DNA from: Alphaproteobacteria bacterium
GTDB lineage: Bacteria; Pseudomonadota; Alphaproteobacteria; CACIAM-22H2
Length of the DNA stretch: 64,000 nt
NCBI GenBank assembly: GCA_016793165.1
Contig: JAEULA010000013.1
Span: forward strand, 186,001-250,000
Direction of reading: 5' to 3'
The number at the start of each line of letters is the position of its first letter. The stretch's first letter is position 1. The notes under the pieces were generated by a model. That model was not told where the DNA came from. It was given only the letters and a program-made list of their open reading frames with translations, and did not search any database. Below are positions 28,469 to 38,641 of this stretch, piece by piece. A program made the translations under genes and the position numbers.

Positions 28469-28905
28469 ACGCGTCCGCCAGCGACGACCTCGCCGCGATG
28501 GCCCGGTCGCTGCGGCGCGGCCGCATATGGCTGGCCGCTTCGCTGGCGGGGCTCGCGGCGGCGGCCGCGATGGCGACCACGGGCGCCCCGACGCCCGGCC
28601 GACTCGTCGTCCTCGCCGGCAGCTTCGCGGCCGGGCTCCACGGCCTGTGGCTCGGTCTGCGCGTCGCCTTCGATGCGCCGATCTTCGCGCGCTGGGCGCG
28701 CGATGCGGCCGCCGGGACGCTCGACCTCGCCGCCTTCGACGCCGAGATGATCCGCAGGCGGCTCATGCCTGCGGCCAAGGCGGGGCGCAGCCTCGCCGCG
28801 CGCATCGCCGGGGCGACCGGGCTGCGGCGCCGGCAGGCCGTGATGCTCGCGGTCCAGGCGGCGCTGCTGGCGCTCGCCGGCGCGATGCGGATACTGCACG
28901 CATGA
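28465..28905 (+). CDS. Small membrane protein of the ynb-like cluster, function unknown
   Basis: 146 residues starting at a GTG that overlaps the phosphatase stop (GTGA at 28465-28468). Two hydrophobic segments lie near residues 20-40 and 45-65, and another near the C-terminus (about 125-143). Between them is an arginine- and alanine-rich region. I do not recognise a family and no catalytic motif is apparent. Because it is locked between two cluster genes by overlapping start and stop codons, it is likely a partner or scaffold of the lipid enzymes. E. coli ynbABCD has no obvious counterpart. Confidence 0.7.
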   Translation: MNASASDDLAAMARSLRRGRIWLAASLAGLAAAAAMATTGAPTPGRLVVLAGSFAAGLHGLWLGLRVAFDAPIFARWARDAAAGTLDLAAFDAEMIRRRLMPAAKAGRSLAARIAGATGLRRRQAVMLAVQAALLALAGAMRILHA

Positions 28906-29534
28906 TGCGCCGCCTCGTCGCCGTCGCCGTGATCGCGCTCGCCCGTCTGGTTACGGCGGTGCGCGGCGCCTGGGTTGGATGCGGCCCCGACCCGTCGCGC
29001 CCGCGCGTGTATTTCGCCAACCACCGCAGCCACGGCGACTTCGTCCTCGTCTGGACGGTGATGCCGCCGCCGCTGCGCCGCGTCGCGCGCCCCGTCGCGG
29101 CGGCGGACTACTGGCAGAGCGGCAGGCTCCGGCCCTTCGTCGCGCGCGCGGTGTTCAACGCCGTGCTGATCGAGCGCGGGACGGCGCTCGCCGAGGGCGA
29201 CCCGATCGGACGCATGACCGCGGCCCTCGAGGCCGGCGAGTCGCTGATCCTGTTTCCCGAGGGCACGCGCAACACGACCGAGGAGCCGTTGCTCAGCTTC
29301 AAGAGCGGCCTCTACCATCTCGCCAAGGCCCGGCCCGACACCGAGTTCGTTCCGGTGTGGATCGAGAATCTCCACCGCGTCATGCCCAAGGGCGAGCTCC
29401 TGCCCGTGCCGCTGCTCTGCTCGGTGACCTTCGGCGTGCCGCTCACGCTCGCGGCCGGCGAGAACCGCGGCGGCTTCACCCAACGCGCCCGCGCGGCCCT
29501 GCTCGACCTGGGCCGCAGCCGCGCGGCGCTCTGA
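28902..29534 (+). CDS. PlsC-type lysophospholipid / 1-acyl-glycerol-3-phosphate acyltransferase
   Basis: 210 residues. The acyltransferase H-x4-D motif is in NHRSHGDF (about residues 38-45) and the second block, FPEGTRN, binds the phosphate of the acceptor. A short hydrophobic N-terminus should anchor it to the inner membrane. It transfers an acyl chain from acyl-CoA or acyl-ACP to a lysolipid. Two ATGs are tandem at 28902-28907; the first overlaps the previous stop. It stands immediately before the CDP-diacylglycerol synthase gene, so its product, phosphatidate or an analogue, could be the substrate of that enzyme. Confidence 0.88.
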   Translation: MMRRLVAVAVIALARLVTAVRGAWVGCGPDPSRPRVYFANHRSHGDFVLVWTVMPPPLRRVARPVAAADYWQSGRLRPFVARAVFNAVLIERGTALAEGDPIGRMTAALEAGESLILFPEGTRNTTEEPLLSFKSGLYHLAKARPDTEFVPVWIENLHRVMPKGELLPVPLLCSVTFGVPLTLAAGENRGGFTQRARAALLDLGRSRAAL

Positions 29535-29547
29535 ATCGAGACCTCCC

Positions 29548-30522
29548 ATGGCCCTCGCCGACACCGTCTCCGCCCTCGGCACCGCCGCCTTCTCCGGCGT
29601 CGGCGCCGTCTTCACCGGCATCGGCGGCGTCCTGGTCGTCGCCTCGGCGATCGGCGCCGTCCTGCAGTGGCGCTCCGGCGGCCGGCCGAGCCCGGTGATC
29701 GAGAACCTCAACGCGCGGATCAAGGCGTGGTGGGTGATGGTCGCGCTGATCGGCCTCGCCTTCCTGTTCGGCAAGACGGGCGTGATCGTGCTGTTCGCGC
29801 TCGTCTCGTTCACGGCGCTGCGCGAGTTCCTCACGATCACTACGACGCGGCGCGGCGACCACCTCGCGCTGTTCGCGGCCTTCTTCGTCTTCCTCCCGGC
29901 GCAATACGTCCTGATCGCGATCGACTGGTACGGCCTCTACTCGATCTTCATCCCGATCTACGCCTTCCTCGTGATGCCCATCGTCGCGACGCTGCGCCCG
30001 GACACCACGCGCTTCCTCGAGCGCATCGCCGAGGTGCAATGGGCGCTGATGGTGTGCGTCTTCTGCCTCTCGCACGTGCCGGCGCTGATGACGCTGGTGA
30101 TTCCCGGCTTCGAGGGGCGCAACCTGCTGCTGATCGCCTTCCTCGTCATCGTCGTGCAGTCGAGCGACGTGCTGCAATACGTCTGGGGCAAGCTCGTCGG
30201 GCGCACAAAGATCGCGCCGACCCTGTCGCCCTCGAAGACGATCGAGGGATTCGTGGGCGGCGTGCTGTCGGCGACCGGCCTGGGCGCGGCGCTGTGGTGG
30301 ATCACGCCCTTCGCGCCCTGGCAGGCGGGGCTCGTCGCCTTCCTGATCGCCCTGATGGGCTTTTTCGGCGGCCTGGTGATGTCGGCGATCAAGCGCGACC
30401 GCGGCATCAAGGATTGGGGCGCCATGATCGCGGGCCATGGCGGAATGATCGACCGGGTCGACTCGGTGATCTTCTCGGCCCCGATCTTCTTCCACGTGCT
30501 CCGCTATTGGTGGACGGACTGA
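29548..30522 (+). CDS. Phosphatidate cytidylyltransferase (CDP-diacylglycerol synthase, YnbB/CdsA-like)
   Basis: 324 residues with about eight membrane helices. The family signature is complete near the C-terminus: SAIKRDRGIKDWG followed by HGGMIDR, with the acidic and lysine residues used for CTP and magnesium binding. It makes CDP-diacylglycerol from phosphatidate and CTP in the inner membrane. It is the last gene of the cluster, 13 bp after the acyltransferase. It is probably a second, specialised Cds rather than the housekeeping one, which is usually encoded beside uppS and dxr; that is inference, since the other genes are not in view. Confidence 0.92.
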   Translation: MALADTVSALGTAAFSGVGAVFTGIGGVLVVASAIGAVLQWRSGGRPSPVIENLNARIKAWWVMVALIGLAFLFGKTGVIVLFALVSFTALREFLTITTTRRGDHLALFAAFFVFLPAQYVLIAIDWYGLYSIFIPIYAFLVMPIVATLRPDTTRFLERIAEVQWALMVCVFCLSHVPALMTLVIPGFEGRNLLLIAFLVIVVQSSDVLQYVWGKLVGRTKIAPTLSPSKTIEGFVGGVLSATGLGAALWWITPFAPWQAGLVAFLIALMGFFGGLVMSAIKRDRGIKDWGAMIAGHGGMIDRVDSVIFSAPIFFHVLRYWWTD

Positions 30523-30541
30523 CGCGTGGCTTCGCGTCCGC

Positions 30542-30979
30542 TCAGAGCAGGCCGAGCGCGCGCAGCTCCTCGAGCATCTTCGGCGGCATGCGCGCGATGT
30601 CGGCGCTGGCGTCGCCGAGGTCGGCGGGCGCCTCCTTGGGGTCGAGATAGCGCCAGCCCTGGAAGGGCCGCATCGGCCTGGGCATGGTGCGCACGAGCTT
30701 GCGGTCCAGGGCCAGCACCGCGCAGGCGGTCCCGTCGTCCATGCGCCCCGCCTCGATGGCCTTGAGGCGCTGGCGCACGCGGATCACCCCCTTGATCACC
30801 CAGTAGAGCGAGCCGCCGTCGACGAGCTCGTCGACGCGCTTGGGCATCATCCGCGTCCGGTGGATGCACAGATGCCGCTCGCCGCGCGCCTTGCGCTGCG
30901 CGGCGCGCTTCTTCTGCCAGGCGGCGAGGTCGTCGATGTCGTCGACGCCGACGCAGAGCTTCACGAGGTTGATCGTCAT
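30542..30979 (-). CDS. DUF1489-family conserved protein
   Basis: 145 residues opening MTINLVKLCVGVDDIDDLAAW, the start typical of DUF1489 (COG5458), a family found mostly in alphaproteobacteria. HRTRMMPKR, WVIKGVIRVRQ and the C-terminal FQGWRYL are also conserved features. No catalytic motif or membrane segment is evident, and the function is unknown. The ATG at 30977-30979 is the only sensible start; the open frame upstream runs through low-complexity sequence. It converges with the CDP-diacylglycerol synthase gene, with only 19 bp between stops. Confidence 0.88.
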   Translation of the reverse strand: MTINLVKLCVGVDDIDDLAAWQKKRAAQRKARGERHLCIHRTRMMPKRVDELVDGGSLYWVIKGVIRVRQRLKAIEAGRMDDGTACAVLALDRKLVRTMPRPMRPFQGWRYLDPKEAPADLGDASADIARMPPKMLEELRALGLL

Positions 30980-31025
30980 CGCCCCGACTATAGAGGGCGG
31001 GGCGCGCGAGGAAAGCGCGGGTGCG

Positions 31026-31535
31026 TCAGCCTCGCGACCGCGACGTCGCTTCCGGCGCGCCGGCGCCGCGACGCTCGGGGCGATCCAGCCCCTTGGGCTT
31101 GCGCCGCCTCCGGCAGGGCCCGACATAGCCGGCGGTCCGGATGAAGCGGCGGGGCCGCAGGACCATCTCCTCGAGCCGCTCGCGCAGGGCGGTGACCGAC
31201 GCGGGACGCGCGATCACTTCGGTGACGCCGGCATCGCGCGCCGCCTGGATCGCCGCATTATCGGGCGTGACGACCAGCAGGACAGGGGTCTCCTGCACGC
31301 TGCCGCGGGTCTTCCAGCGCAGCACGTGCAGGAACTCGAGCGCGCCGCGGGCCTCGTCGTCGATCAGGATCGCGTCGACGCGGTCGTCGCGCAGCCGCGC
31401 GATCGCCTCCGGCATGTCGGCGGCGAGGCGCACCGAGGCGATGCCCGCACGCTGCGCGAGGTCGCGCAGCGCGGCGCGGCCGTCGAGGCGTTCGTCGAAG
31501 ACGAGGAGCGTGAGCCGGGTGGGATCGAAGGGCAC
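31026..31535 (-). CDS. Receiver-domain protein with a basic C-terminal tail, degenerate response regulator
   Basis: 169 residues. A receiver domain covers about 8-128: acidic pocket D14/E15, phospho-acceptor candidate Asp59 in AILIDDE, Thr90 in LLVVT. The invariant lysine is replaced by Arg110 in VIARP, which may weaken phosphorylation signalling. A tail (about 130-169) contains FIRTAGYVGPCRRRRK, a motif seen in a group of alphaproteobacterial single-domain regulators of unknown output. It is divergent from the sensor kinase gene by 82 bp, so it may be a second partner of that kinase. Confidence 0.75.
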   Translation of the reverse strand: MPFDPTRLTLLVFDERLDGRAALRDLAQRAGIASVRLAADMPEAIARLRDDRVDAILIDDEARGALEFLHVLRWKTRGSVQETPVLLVVTPDNAAIQAARDAGVTEVIARPASVTALRERLEEMVLRPRRFIRTAGYVGPCRRRRKPKGLDRPERRGAGAPEATSRSRG

Positions 31536-31617
31536 GGGTGCAGCGGGTCGGGAGGATCAACGCTTGGCACCCATGCGCTAACACAGGCTGAAGAATCGGC
31601 TCCACTGCACGCGGAGC

Positions 31618-33786
31618 GTGCAGAACCTCCGAGCGATTAAGGGCCGGTTAACGTCTCGATCCGACTATCCGAGCGGATCCGAGGAACCGCTGCCATTGGA
31701 ACAGGCGCTCGCCAGCGATCGGAAACTCCGCGTCTACGCCATGTCCCTGGGACTGGCGCTCGCGGTGGCCTCCGGAATCATCGGCTGGACCTTCGTCAAG
31801 GACCGCGACGACCACCTCGCCCTGCATCGGCAGCGCGCGAGCGACTCCGTGTCGACCCTGGCGCGTTATACCGCGATCGAGCTCAACGTCATCGACCGGG
31901 CGATCTCGCGCCTCGTCGCGGACGTCGCCGCCGAGCCCGGGCTGCTCGCCGCCCGCGATCTCCTCGAGGAACATCTCCGCCGTGTCGGCAGCGGCAGCAA
32001 TCCCGCGGTCGGCTACGGCATCGCCGACGCGGACGGCCGCGTGGTCGCCATGGCGAGCGGCATCCCGCCCGGAACCGTCATCTCGGTCGCCGACCGCCCC
32101 ACGTTCGCTCGCCATCGCGACCAGCGCGAGCCGGGACCGATCCTGTCGGATCCGTATCTGAGCAAGCCCAGCGGCCTGAAGATCTTCACGGTCACACGCC
32201 GCATCGAGGACGCCAGCGGCAGGTTCCTCGGCATGGCCGCGGCGACGATCCAGAGCGAGCTGCTGTTCGACGTCCTGGCCGGAATCGGCCGGTCGGCCGG
32301 CACGCGGCTCGTGATCGCGCGCAGCGACGGCATCATCCTGGCCTGCGTGCCCACCTGCGTCCTCGGCGCCGACATCTCGGACCGGCCGGCCATCCGCGCG
32401 GTGCGCGCCGGCCAGCGCAGCGGCGTCACGACCGGGGTCGCCCCGCTCGAGGGCGTCAAGGTGCTGTCCGCCTTCCAGGCCGTCGACGGTCATCCGCTCA
32501 TCGCCATCTCCGCGACCCCGGAGGCGCAGCTGATCGCGGAATGGCGGACCGATGCCACGATCCACATGATGGTCAGCGGCGGGCTGCTGGCGCTCGTGTT
32601 CCTGGGCGCGCTCCTGCATTACCGCATGCTGCGCCGCCAGTTCGCGGCCGAGCACGGGCTCCGCCGCTCGTCGGAGAAGCTCCTGCGCACCAGCATCGAG
32701 AGCCTTCGGTCGGGCTTCGCGGTGTTCGACGGGGAATCGCGCCTGCAGCTGTGGAACCGGCGCTACGTCGAGATGTTCCCCTACGTGCGCGATGTCGTGC
32801 GCCCCGGGGTCCCGATCCGCGCCCTGGCCGAAGCCGCGATCGAGCGACGCGATCCCGATCTTGCGCCGGCAAAGCGCGAGGCGCTGATCGCGCGGCTCTG
32901 CGAGCTCCCCGGGCCGCCGGGAAAGAGCCGACGCTGGGCCGAGTCCCGGGACCGGACGATCGAGGTCTCCGACAGCGTCACCGCCGACGGCATGATCGTC
33001 GTCGTGTACCACGACATCACCGCGCGCGAGCGGCAGGAGGCCGATCTGCGACGTGCGCTGCACGCCGAACGCGAGATGAACGCCCAGCAGCGCCGGTTCG
33101 TCGCGGTCGTCAGCCACGAGTTCCGCACCCCGCTCACGGTCATCGACGGAGCGGCCCAGCTGATCGATTCGCTCCTGCCGGACGGCGTCCCGCCCACCGT
33201 CCGGGCGCGGACCGCGCGCGTGCGCAAGGCGGTGCGCCAGATGGTCGAGCTGATCGACCGCATCCTCGGCAGCGCGCGATTCGCCGAGGGCCGCGTCACG
33301 CGCAACGACGAGACGATCGACATCCGGAGTCTCGTGCAGGACGTCTGCGATCGACAGGGCTCCATCAGCCCGGATTTCCAGATCACGGTGACGAGCGACG
33401 GCCAGCCCCCGATGCTCGTCGGCGATCCGCGGCTGATCGAGCAGATCGTCGCCAATCTCGTCTCCAATGCCGTCAAGTACTCGGGCCGATCGACCTCGGT
33501 CGCGATCCACATCCATGCCGACGATGCCGAGATCGCGATCGCGATCCGTGACTTCGGCGTGGGCATCGCCGAGAGCGAGATCTCGAAACTGTTCACCCGC
33601 TTCTATCGGGCCAAAACGTCGCAGGGCATTGCGGGGACCGGCCTCGGCCTACACCTGTCTCGCGACCTCGTCGCCATGCACGGGGGCCGAATCGACGTCT
33701 CCAGCGAACTCGGCAAGGGCTCGACATTCACCGTGCGGCTTCCCCGCCGCACCATCACGAACGACCAGCAGAGGACGGCGGCATGA
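31618..33786 (+). CDS. Membrane sensor histidine kinase with periplasmic and PAS-like domains
   Basis: 722 residues. A first membrane helix (about 40-60) and a second (about 315-335) enclose a periplasmic Cache/PDC-like sensor. A PAS-like domain (about 350-460) has SGFAVFDGESRLQLWNRR. HisKA has the phosphorylated His500 in VVSHEFRTPL, and the ATPase domain has NLVSNAVKYSG, DFGVGI and GTGLGLHLS boxes. The signal is unknown. The start is uncertain: GTG 31618 is the most upstream; TTG at 31696, after GAGGAA, or ATG 31741 at the first helix are alternatives. Its stop overlaps the ATG of the response regulator (ATGA), making a two-component pair. Confidence 0.9.
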   Translation: MQNLRAIKGRLTSRSDYPSGSEEPLPLEQALASDRKLRVYAMSLGLALAVASGIIGWTFVKDRDDHLALHRQRASDSVSTLARYTAIELNVIDRAISRLVADVAAEPGLLAARDLLEEHLRRVGSGSNPAVGYGIADADGRVVAMASGIPPGTVISVADRPTFARHRDQREPGPILSDPYLSKPSGLKIFTVTRRIEDASGRFLGMAAATIQSELLFDVLAGIGRSAGTRLVIARSDGIILACVPTCVLGADISDRPAIRAVRAGQRSGVTTGVAPLEGVKVLSAFQAVDGHPLIAISATPEAQLIAEWRTDATIHMMVSGGLLALVFLGALLHYRMLRRQFAAEHGLRRSSEKLLRTSIESLRSGFAVFDGESRLQLWNRRYVEMFPYVRDVVRPGVPIRALAEAAIERRDPDLAPAKREALIARLCELPGPPGKSRRWAESRDRTIEVSDSVTADGMIVVVYHDITARERQEADLRRALHAEREMNAQQRRFVAVVSHEFRTPLTVIDGAAQLIDSLLPDGVPPTVRARTARVRKAVRQMVELIDRILGSARFAEGRVTRNDETIDIRSLVQDVCDRQGSISPDFQITVTSDGQPPMLVGDPRLIEQIVANLVSNAVKYSGRSTSVAIHIHADDAEIAIAIRDFGVGIAESEISKLFTRFYRAKTSQGIAGTGLGLHLSRDLVAMHGGRIDVSSELGKGSTFTVRLPRRTITNDQQRTAA

Positions 33787-34169
33787 CAGCGACCGCGAAG
33801 CATATTCTCGTGATCGAGGACGAGGAGGCGATCCGGGAGGACCTGGAGGAGGTCCTGCGCCTCAAGGGCTACTCCGTCGCCTCGGCGCCGGACGGGATGG
33901 ACGGCCTGCGCCAGATCTCGGCGCGCAGGCCCGACCTGGTCCTCTGCGACCGGCTGATGCCCGGACTGACCGGCAGCGAACTGCTCACCGAGTTGCGCGC
34001 CAGCCGGCCTGATCTCGCCGGCATGCCCTTCGTCTTCCTGACCGCGCTCGCCGACAGCGCGGACCTGCGCGAGGTCGAGCACCTCCAGCCCAGCGCCTAC
34101 ATCTCCAAGCCCGTCGACTACGCGACGCTGGTCGAGAGGATCAACCAGCTGCTCGCGGCGCCGCGCTGA
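33783..34169 (+). CDS. Single-domain response regulator (CheY-like)
   Basis: 128 residues, only a receiver domain. The acidic pair is in VIEDEE (residues 10-15), the phospho-acceptor is Asp56 in LVLCDRLMPG, the switch threonine is in FLTAL (near 87) and the lysine is in YISKP. All canonical positions are present. There is no output domain, so it acts through protein contacts or phosphotransfer. The ATGA overlap with the kinase gene marks it as the cognate partner. Confidence 0.93.
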   Translation: MTATAKHILVIEDEEAIREDLEEVLRLKGYSVASAPDGMDGLRQISARRPDLVLCDRLMPGLTGSELLTELRASRPDLAGMPFVFLTALADSADLREVEHLQPSAYISKPVDYATLVERINQLLAAPR

Positions 34170-34208
34170 GATTCGCCGGCCGCGCGCCGGCCTTGCCGGC
34201 GACGCGGG

Positions 34209-36581
34209 TCAGCGGCCCACGAGCGCACCGCCCGCCGCGCGCCGTGCCCGCCGTACCAGGCGCCAGTTCAGCAGGTCGGCGGGCAGCACCCAGAACGATC
34301 CCGCGATGTCGAGTCGTGCGAGCGCATCCGCGACCTCGCCGGCGAGACGCGGCCGACGACGGCGGCTGAACCACGCGAAGCGCGCGACCACGACGAACAC
34401 CGGCATCTCGGGCCGATGGCGCACGACCTTGCGCACGAGCCAGGCGCGACGGAGGGCGGGCTCGGCCGCGAGGACCGAGCGCACCGCCTCGAGCGCATCC
34501 GCCGCGAGACCGTGCGCAGCGAACGCGGAACGGCCATCGAGCCCGGCGCGCTCCGCCGCGGCCTCGTCGCGCTCCGCGTAAGCCGCCGCGCCGCGGACCC
34601 GGAACGGTTCGGCCTCGCGGGCGCGACCGCGCGCCATCAGGAAGCCGTAGGCGAGCTCGCACCCCGGGATCACCGCCTCCGGATCCAGCGCCATCGCCGC
34701 GTCGAGATCGGCCAGGCCCGCGTCGTCGGCATTCGAGAGCCGCAGCCGCCCGCGGGCGAACAACGCCGGCGCATGGCGCGGCGAGTCCGTGATCAGGGCC
34801 TCGAGCAGCGGCAGCGCCGCCGGGCCGCCCAGGACACGCTCGGTCAGGACCGCGCGCGTCCACGCCTGTTGCGGATCGAGCGGCCCACCCAGGGCCGCCG
34901 CCTCCAGCGCCTCGAGCTCGGCCTTCTCCGCCACGGCAGCCGCATGCGCCGCCTCCCACGAGGCCGCCACGCCGCGTCTCCACGCGTCGTCGAACTCCTG
35001 CAGCAGCAGCGGAAGGCGGTCGCCCAGCAGCGCCTCCGCGGCGCTGCGCACCGACGACTCGGGCACCCGCGCCGATTGCCCGAGTGCGCCGATGCGGTCG
35101 CCGATCGATGGGTGGGTATCGTCCAGGCCGGTCCGCCGTGCCAGCGCCGCATCCAGATGCTGCCGTGCCGGGATCGGCGCCACGCCGGTGCGCAGCGCCG
35201 CCGCGATCGACCGGAACGCGTACGGCGGCTCGGCGGCAAGGCGGGCAGACGCGCCGATCTCGGGCCACAACGTGGCGTCGACATGGCGATCGAGGATGGC
35301 GACGCGCGCCAGCGCGTCCGCGACGACCCGCGGGCTCGTCGCCGCGGCCGCCAGGCGATCGGCCGCGAACTCGTTGGCGCGGGCGAGGACGAACGAATAG
35401 GCGTTGAACCATGGCGCATACCAGTCGAAGAACCGCCTGAACACGATGGCGCCCCAGCGCGCCCGGCGCGCCAGGTCGATCGCGAGGCGCGACCAAGTCC
35501 GGCGCACGCGATAGACCCAAGCGGCCAGGCGCCCATGCGCGCCGGCGAGGTGACCGTATTCGTGGGCGATCACCGCCTCGAACTCGGCCGGAGGCAGGCC
35601 GAGCAGCAGGGGCAGGCCGATGATCAGCGTGTTGCGCGGCCAGCCGAACACGCCCAGGCGCGGCCGCTGCACGATCGCGGCGTTGAACGCCTCCACCACG
35701 CGCACGTCGTGAAGTCGCGGGCCGCGCAGGCTCGCGCGCAGGCGGTCGAGCATGGCGAACAGCGCCGGCGCCTCCGCCCGGCTCAACACCCGCCCCTTCA
35801 CCGGCGGCACCGAGACCCACAGCGCGCGCAGCACGATGCCGGCCAGGGCAACGAGCGGGAACACCAGCTTGATCAGGACGCCGGCGCGCGCGGCGATCGC
35901 GAGCCAGACGCCGACGACGGTCGTCGCCGCCGCAGCCACGAAGATCGCACCGAGGAAGAGGTAGCCGATCCCCGCATAGGCGATGACGCGCCGGCGATAG
36001 GACGCGGGATCCGCCGCCGCTTCGCGCTCGAGGCGCTCGACCATCGGCGCGTAGCGCGGCTCGACGCGCAGCATCGCGGGATGCAGGTCGAAGGGCTCAG
36101 CGGCCGGCGTCGGCCGCAGCAGCTCGTGCCGGCGATGCGCGACGATCCAGTAGATGAAGGCCGCGAAGGCGACCGTGACGATGTAGTGCCACGGCAGCAC
36201 CACCTCGCCGAGCCGGACGAACGGCTGGTCGTCGTACCAGCGCTTGGTGACGTACGGCTCGTCGAGCGTGCCCGTCGCGACGACCCCGAGCGTCCCGCCT
36301 GTTCGCCGCAGTTCCGGGCCGTCCTTGTCGTCGACGCGTACGCTCTTCATCGACGGCTCGTCGGGCAGCCAGCCCAGCGCCCGGACCTCGCGCGGCCACC
36401 GCGAAACCTCGACGATCCGCTCGACCCGCATCGTCACCACCGCATCGGGGTCGACATCCCGGACCACCCGCGCCGTGTCATGGCCGACCTGGGCGGCCAA
36501 GCCGCCGAAGACGACCGAGCCGACGAGAAGCAGGACCGGGCCGATGCGCCAGCGCAGCAGCGCCCGCAGCAGCGCGCTCAT
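34209..36581 (-). CDS. Large membrane-bound M48-family zinc metallopeptidase
   Basis: 790 residues. Hydrophobic segments lie near 11-31, 131-147, 200-232 and 236-256. The zinc motif HEYGH is at 340-344 and the third ligand is probably Glu404 in ANEFAADR. M48 peptidases (HtpX/Ste24 type) degrade or process membrane proteins. Here the protease core is followed by about 350 residues of alanine-, leucine- and arginine-rich helical sequence (TPR-like near 610-660, with ALFARGRLRLSNADDAGLADLDAAMALDP) which may recognise substrates. It is much longer than HtpX. It is transcribed with the carboxylase cluster, 25 bp from mccA, but no functional link is evident. Confidence 0.85.
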   Translation of the reverse strand: MSALLRALLRWRIGPVLLLVGSVVFGGLAAQVGHDTARVVRDVDPDAVVTMRVERIVEVSRWPREVRALGWLPDEPSMKSVRVDDKDGPELRRTGGTLGVVATGTLDEPYVTKRWYDDQPFVRLGEVVLPWHYIVTVAFAAFIYWIVAHRRHELLRPTPAAEPFDLHPAMLRVEPRYAPMVERLEREAAADPASYRRRVIAYAGIGYLFLGAIFVAAAATTVVGVWLAIAARAGVLIKLVFPLVALAGIVLRALWVSVPPVKGRVLSRAEAPALFAMLDRLRASLRGPRLHDVRVVEAFNAAIVQRPRLGVFGWPRNTLIIGLPLLLGLPPAEFEAVIAHEYGHLAGAHGRLAAWVYRVRRTWSRLAIDLARRARWGAIVFRRFFDWYAPWFNAYSFVLARANEFAADRLAAAATSPRVVADALARVAILDRHVDATLWPEIGASARLAAEPPYAFRSIAAALRTGVAPIPARQHLDAALARRTGLDDTHPSIGDRIGALGQSARVPESSVRSAAEALLGDRLPLLLQEFDDAWRRGVAASWEAAHAAAVAEKAELEALEAAALGGPLDPQQAWTRAVLTERVLGGPAALPLLEALITDSPRHAPALFARGRLRLSNADDAGLADLDAAMALDPEAVIPGCELAYGFLMARGRAREAEPFRVRGAAAYAERDEAAAERAGLDGRSAFAAHGLAADALEAVRSVLAAEPALRRAWLVRKVVRHRPEMPVFVVVARFAWFSRRRRPRLAGEVADALARLDIAGSFWVLPADLLNWRLVRRARRAAGGALVGR

Positions 36582-36606
36582 CGCCCCGTCCCGCCGCCCT
36601 TCATGG

Positions 36607-38634
<2,028 letters not shown>

Positions 38635-38641
38635 CGGCGCC

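Noticed and set aside
34175..34191. GCCGGC repeats between the response regulator and the M48 gene as a terminator
   Set aside because: GCCGGC is self-complementary and very common at this GC; no U tract or clear long stem.
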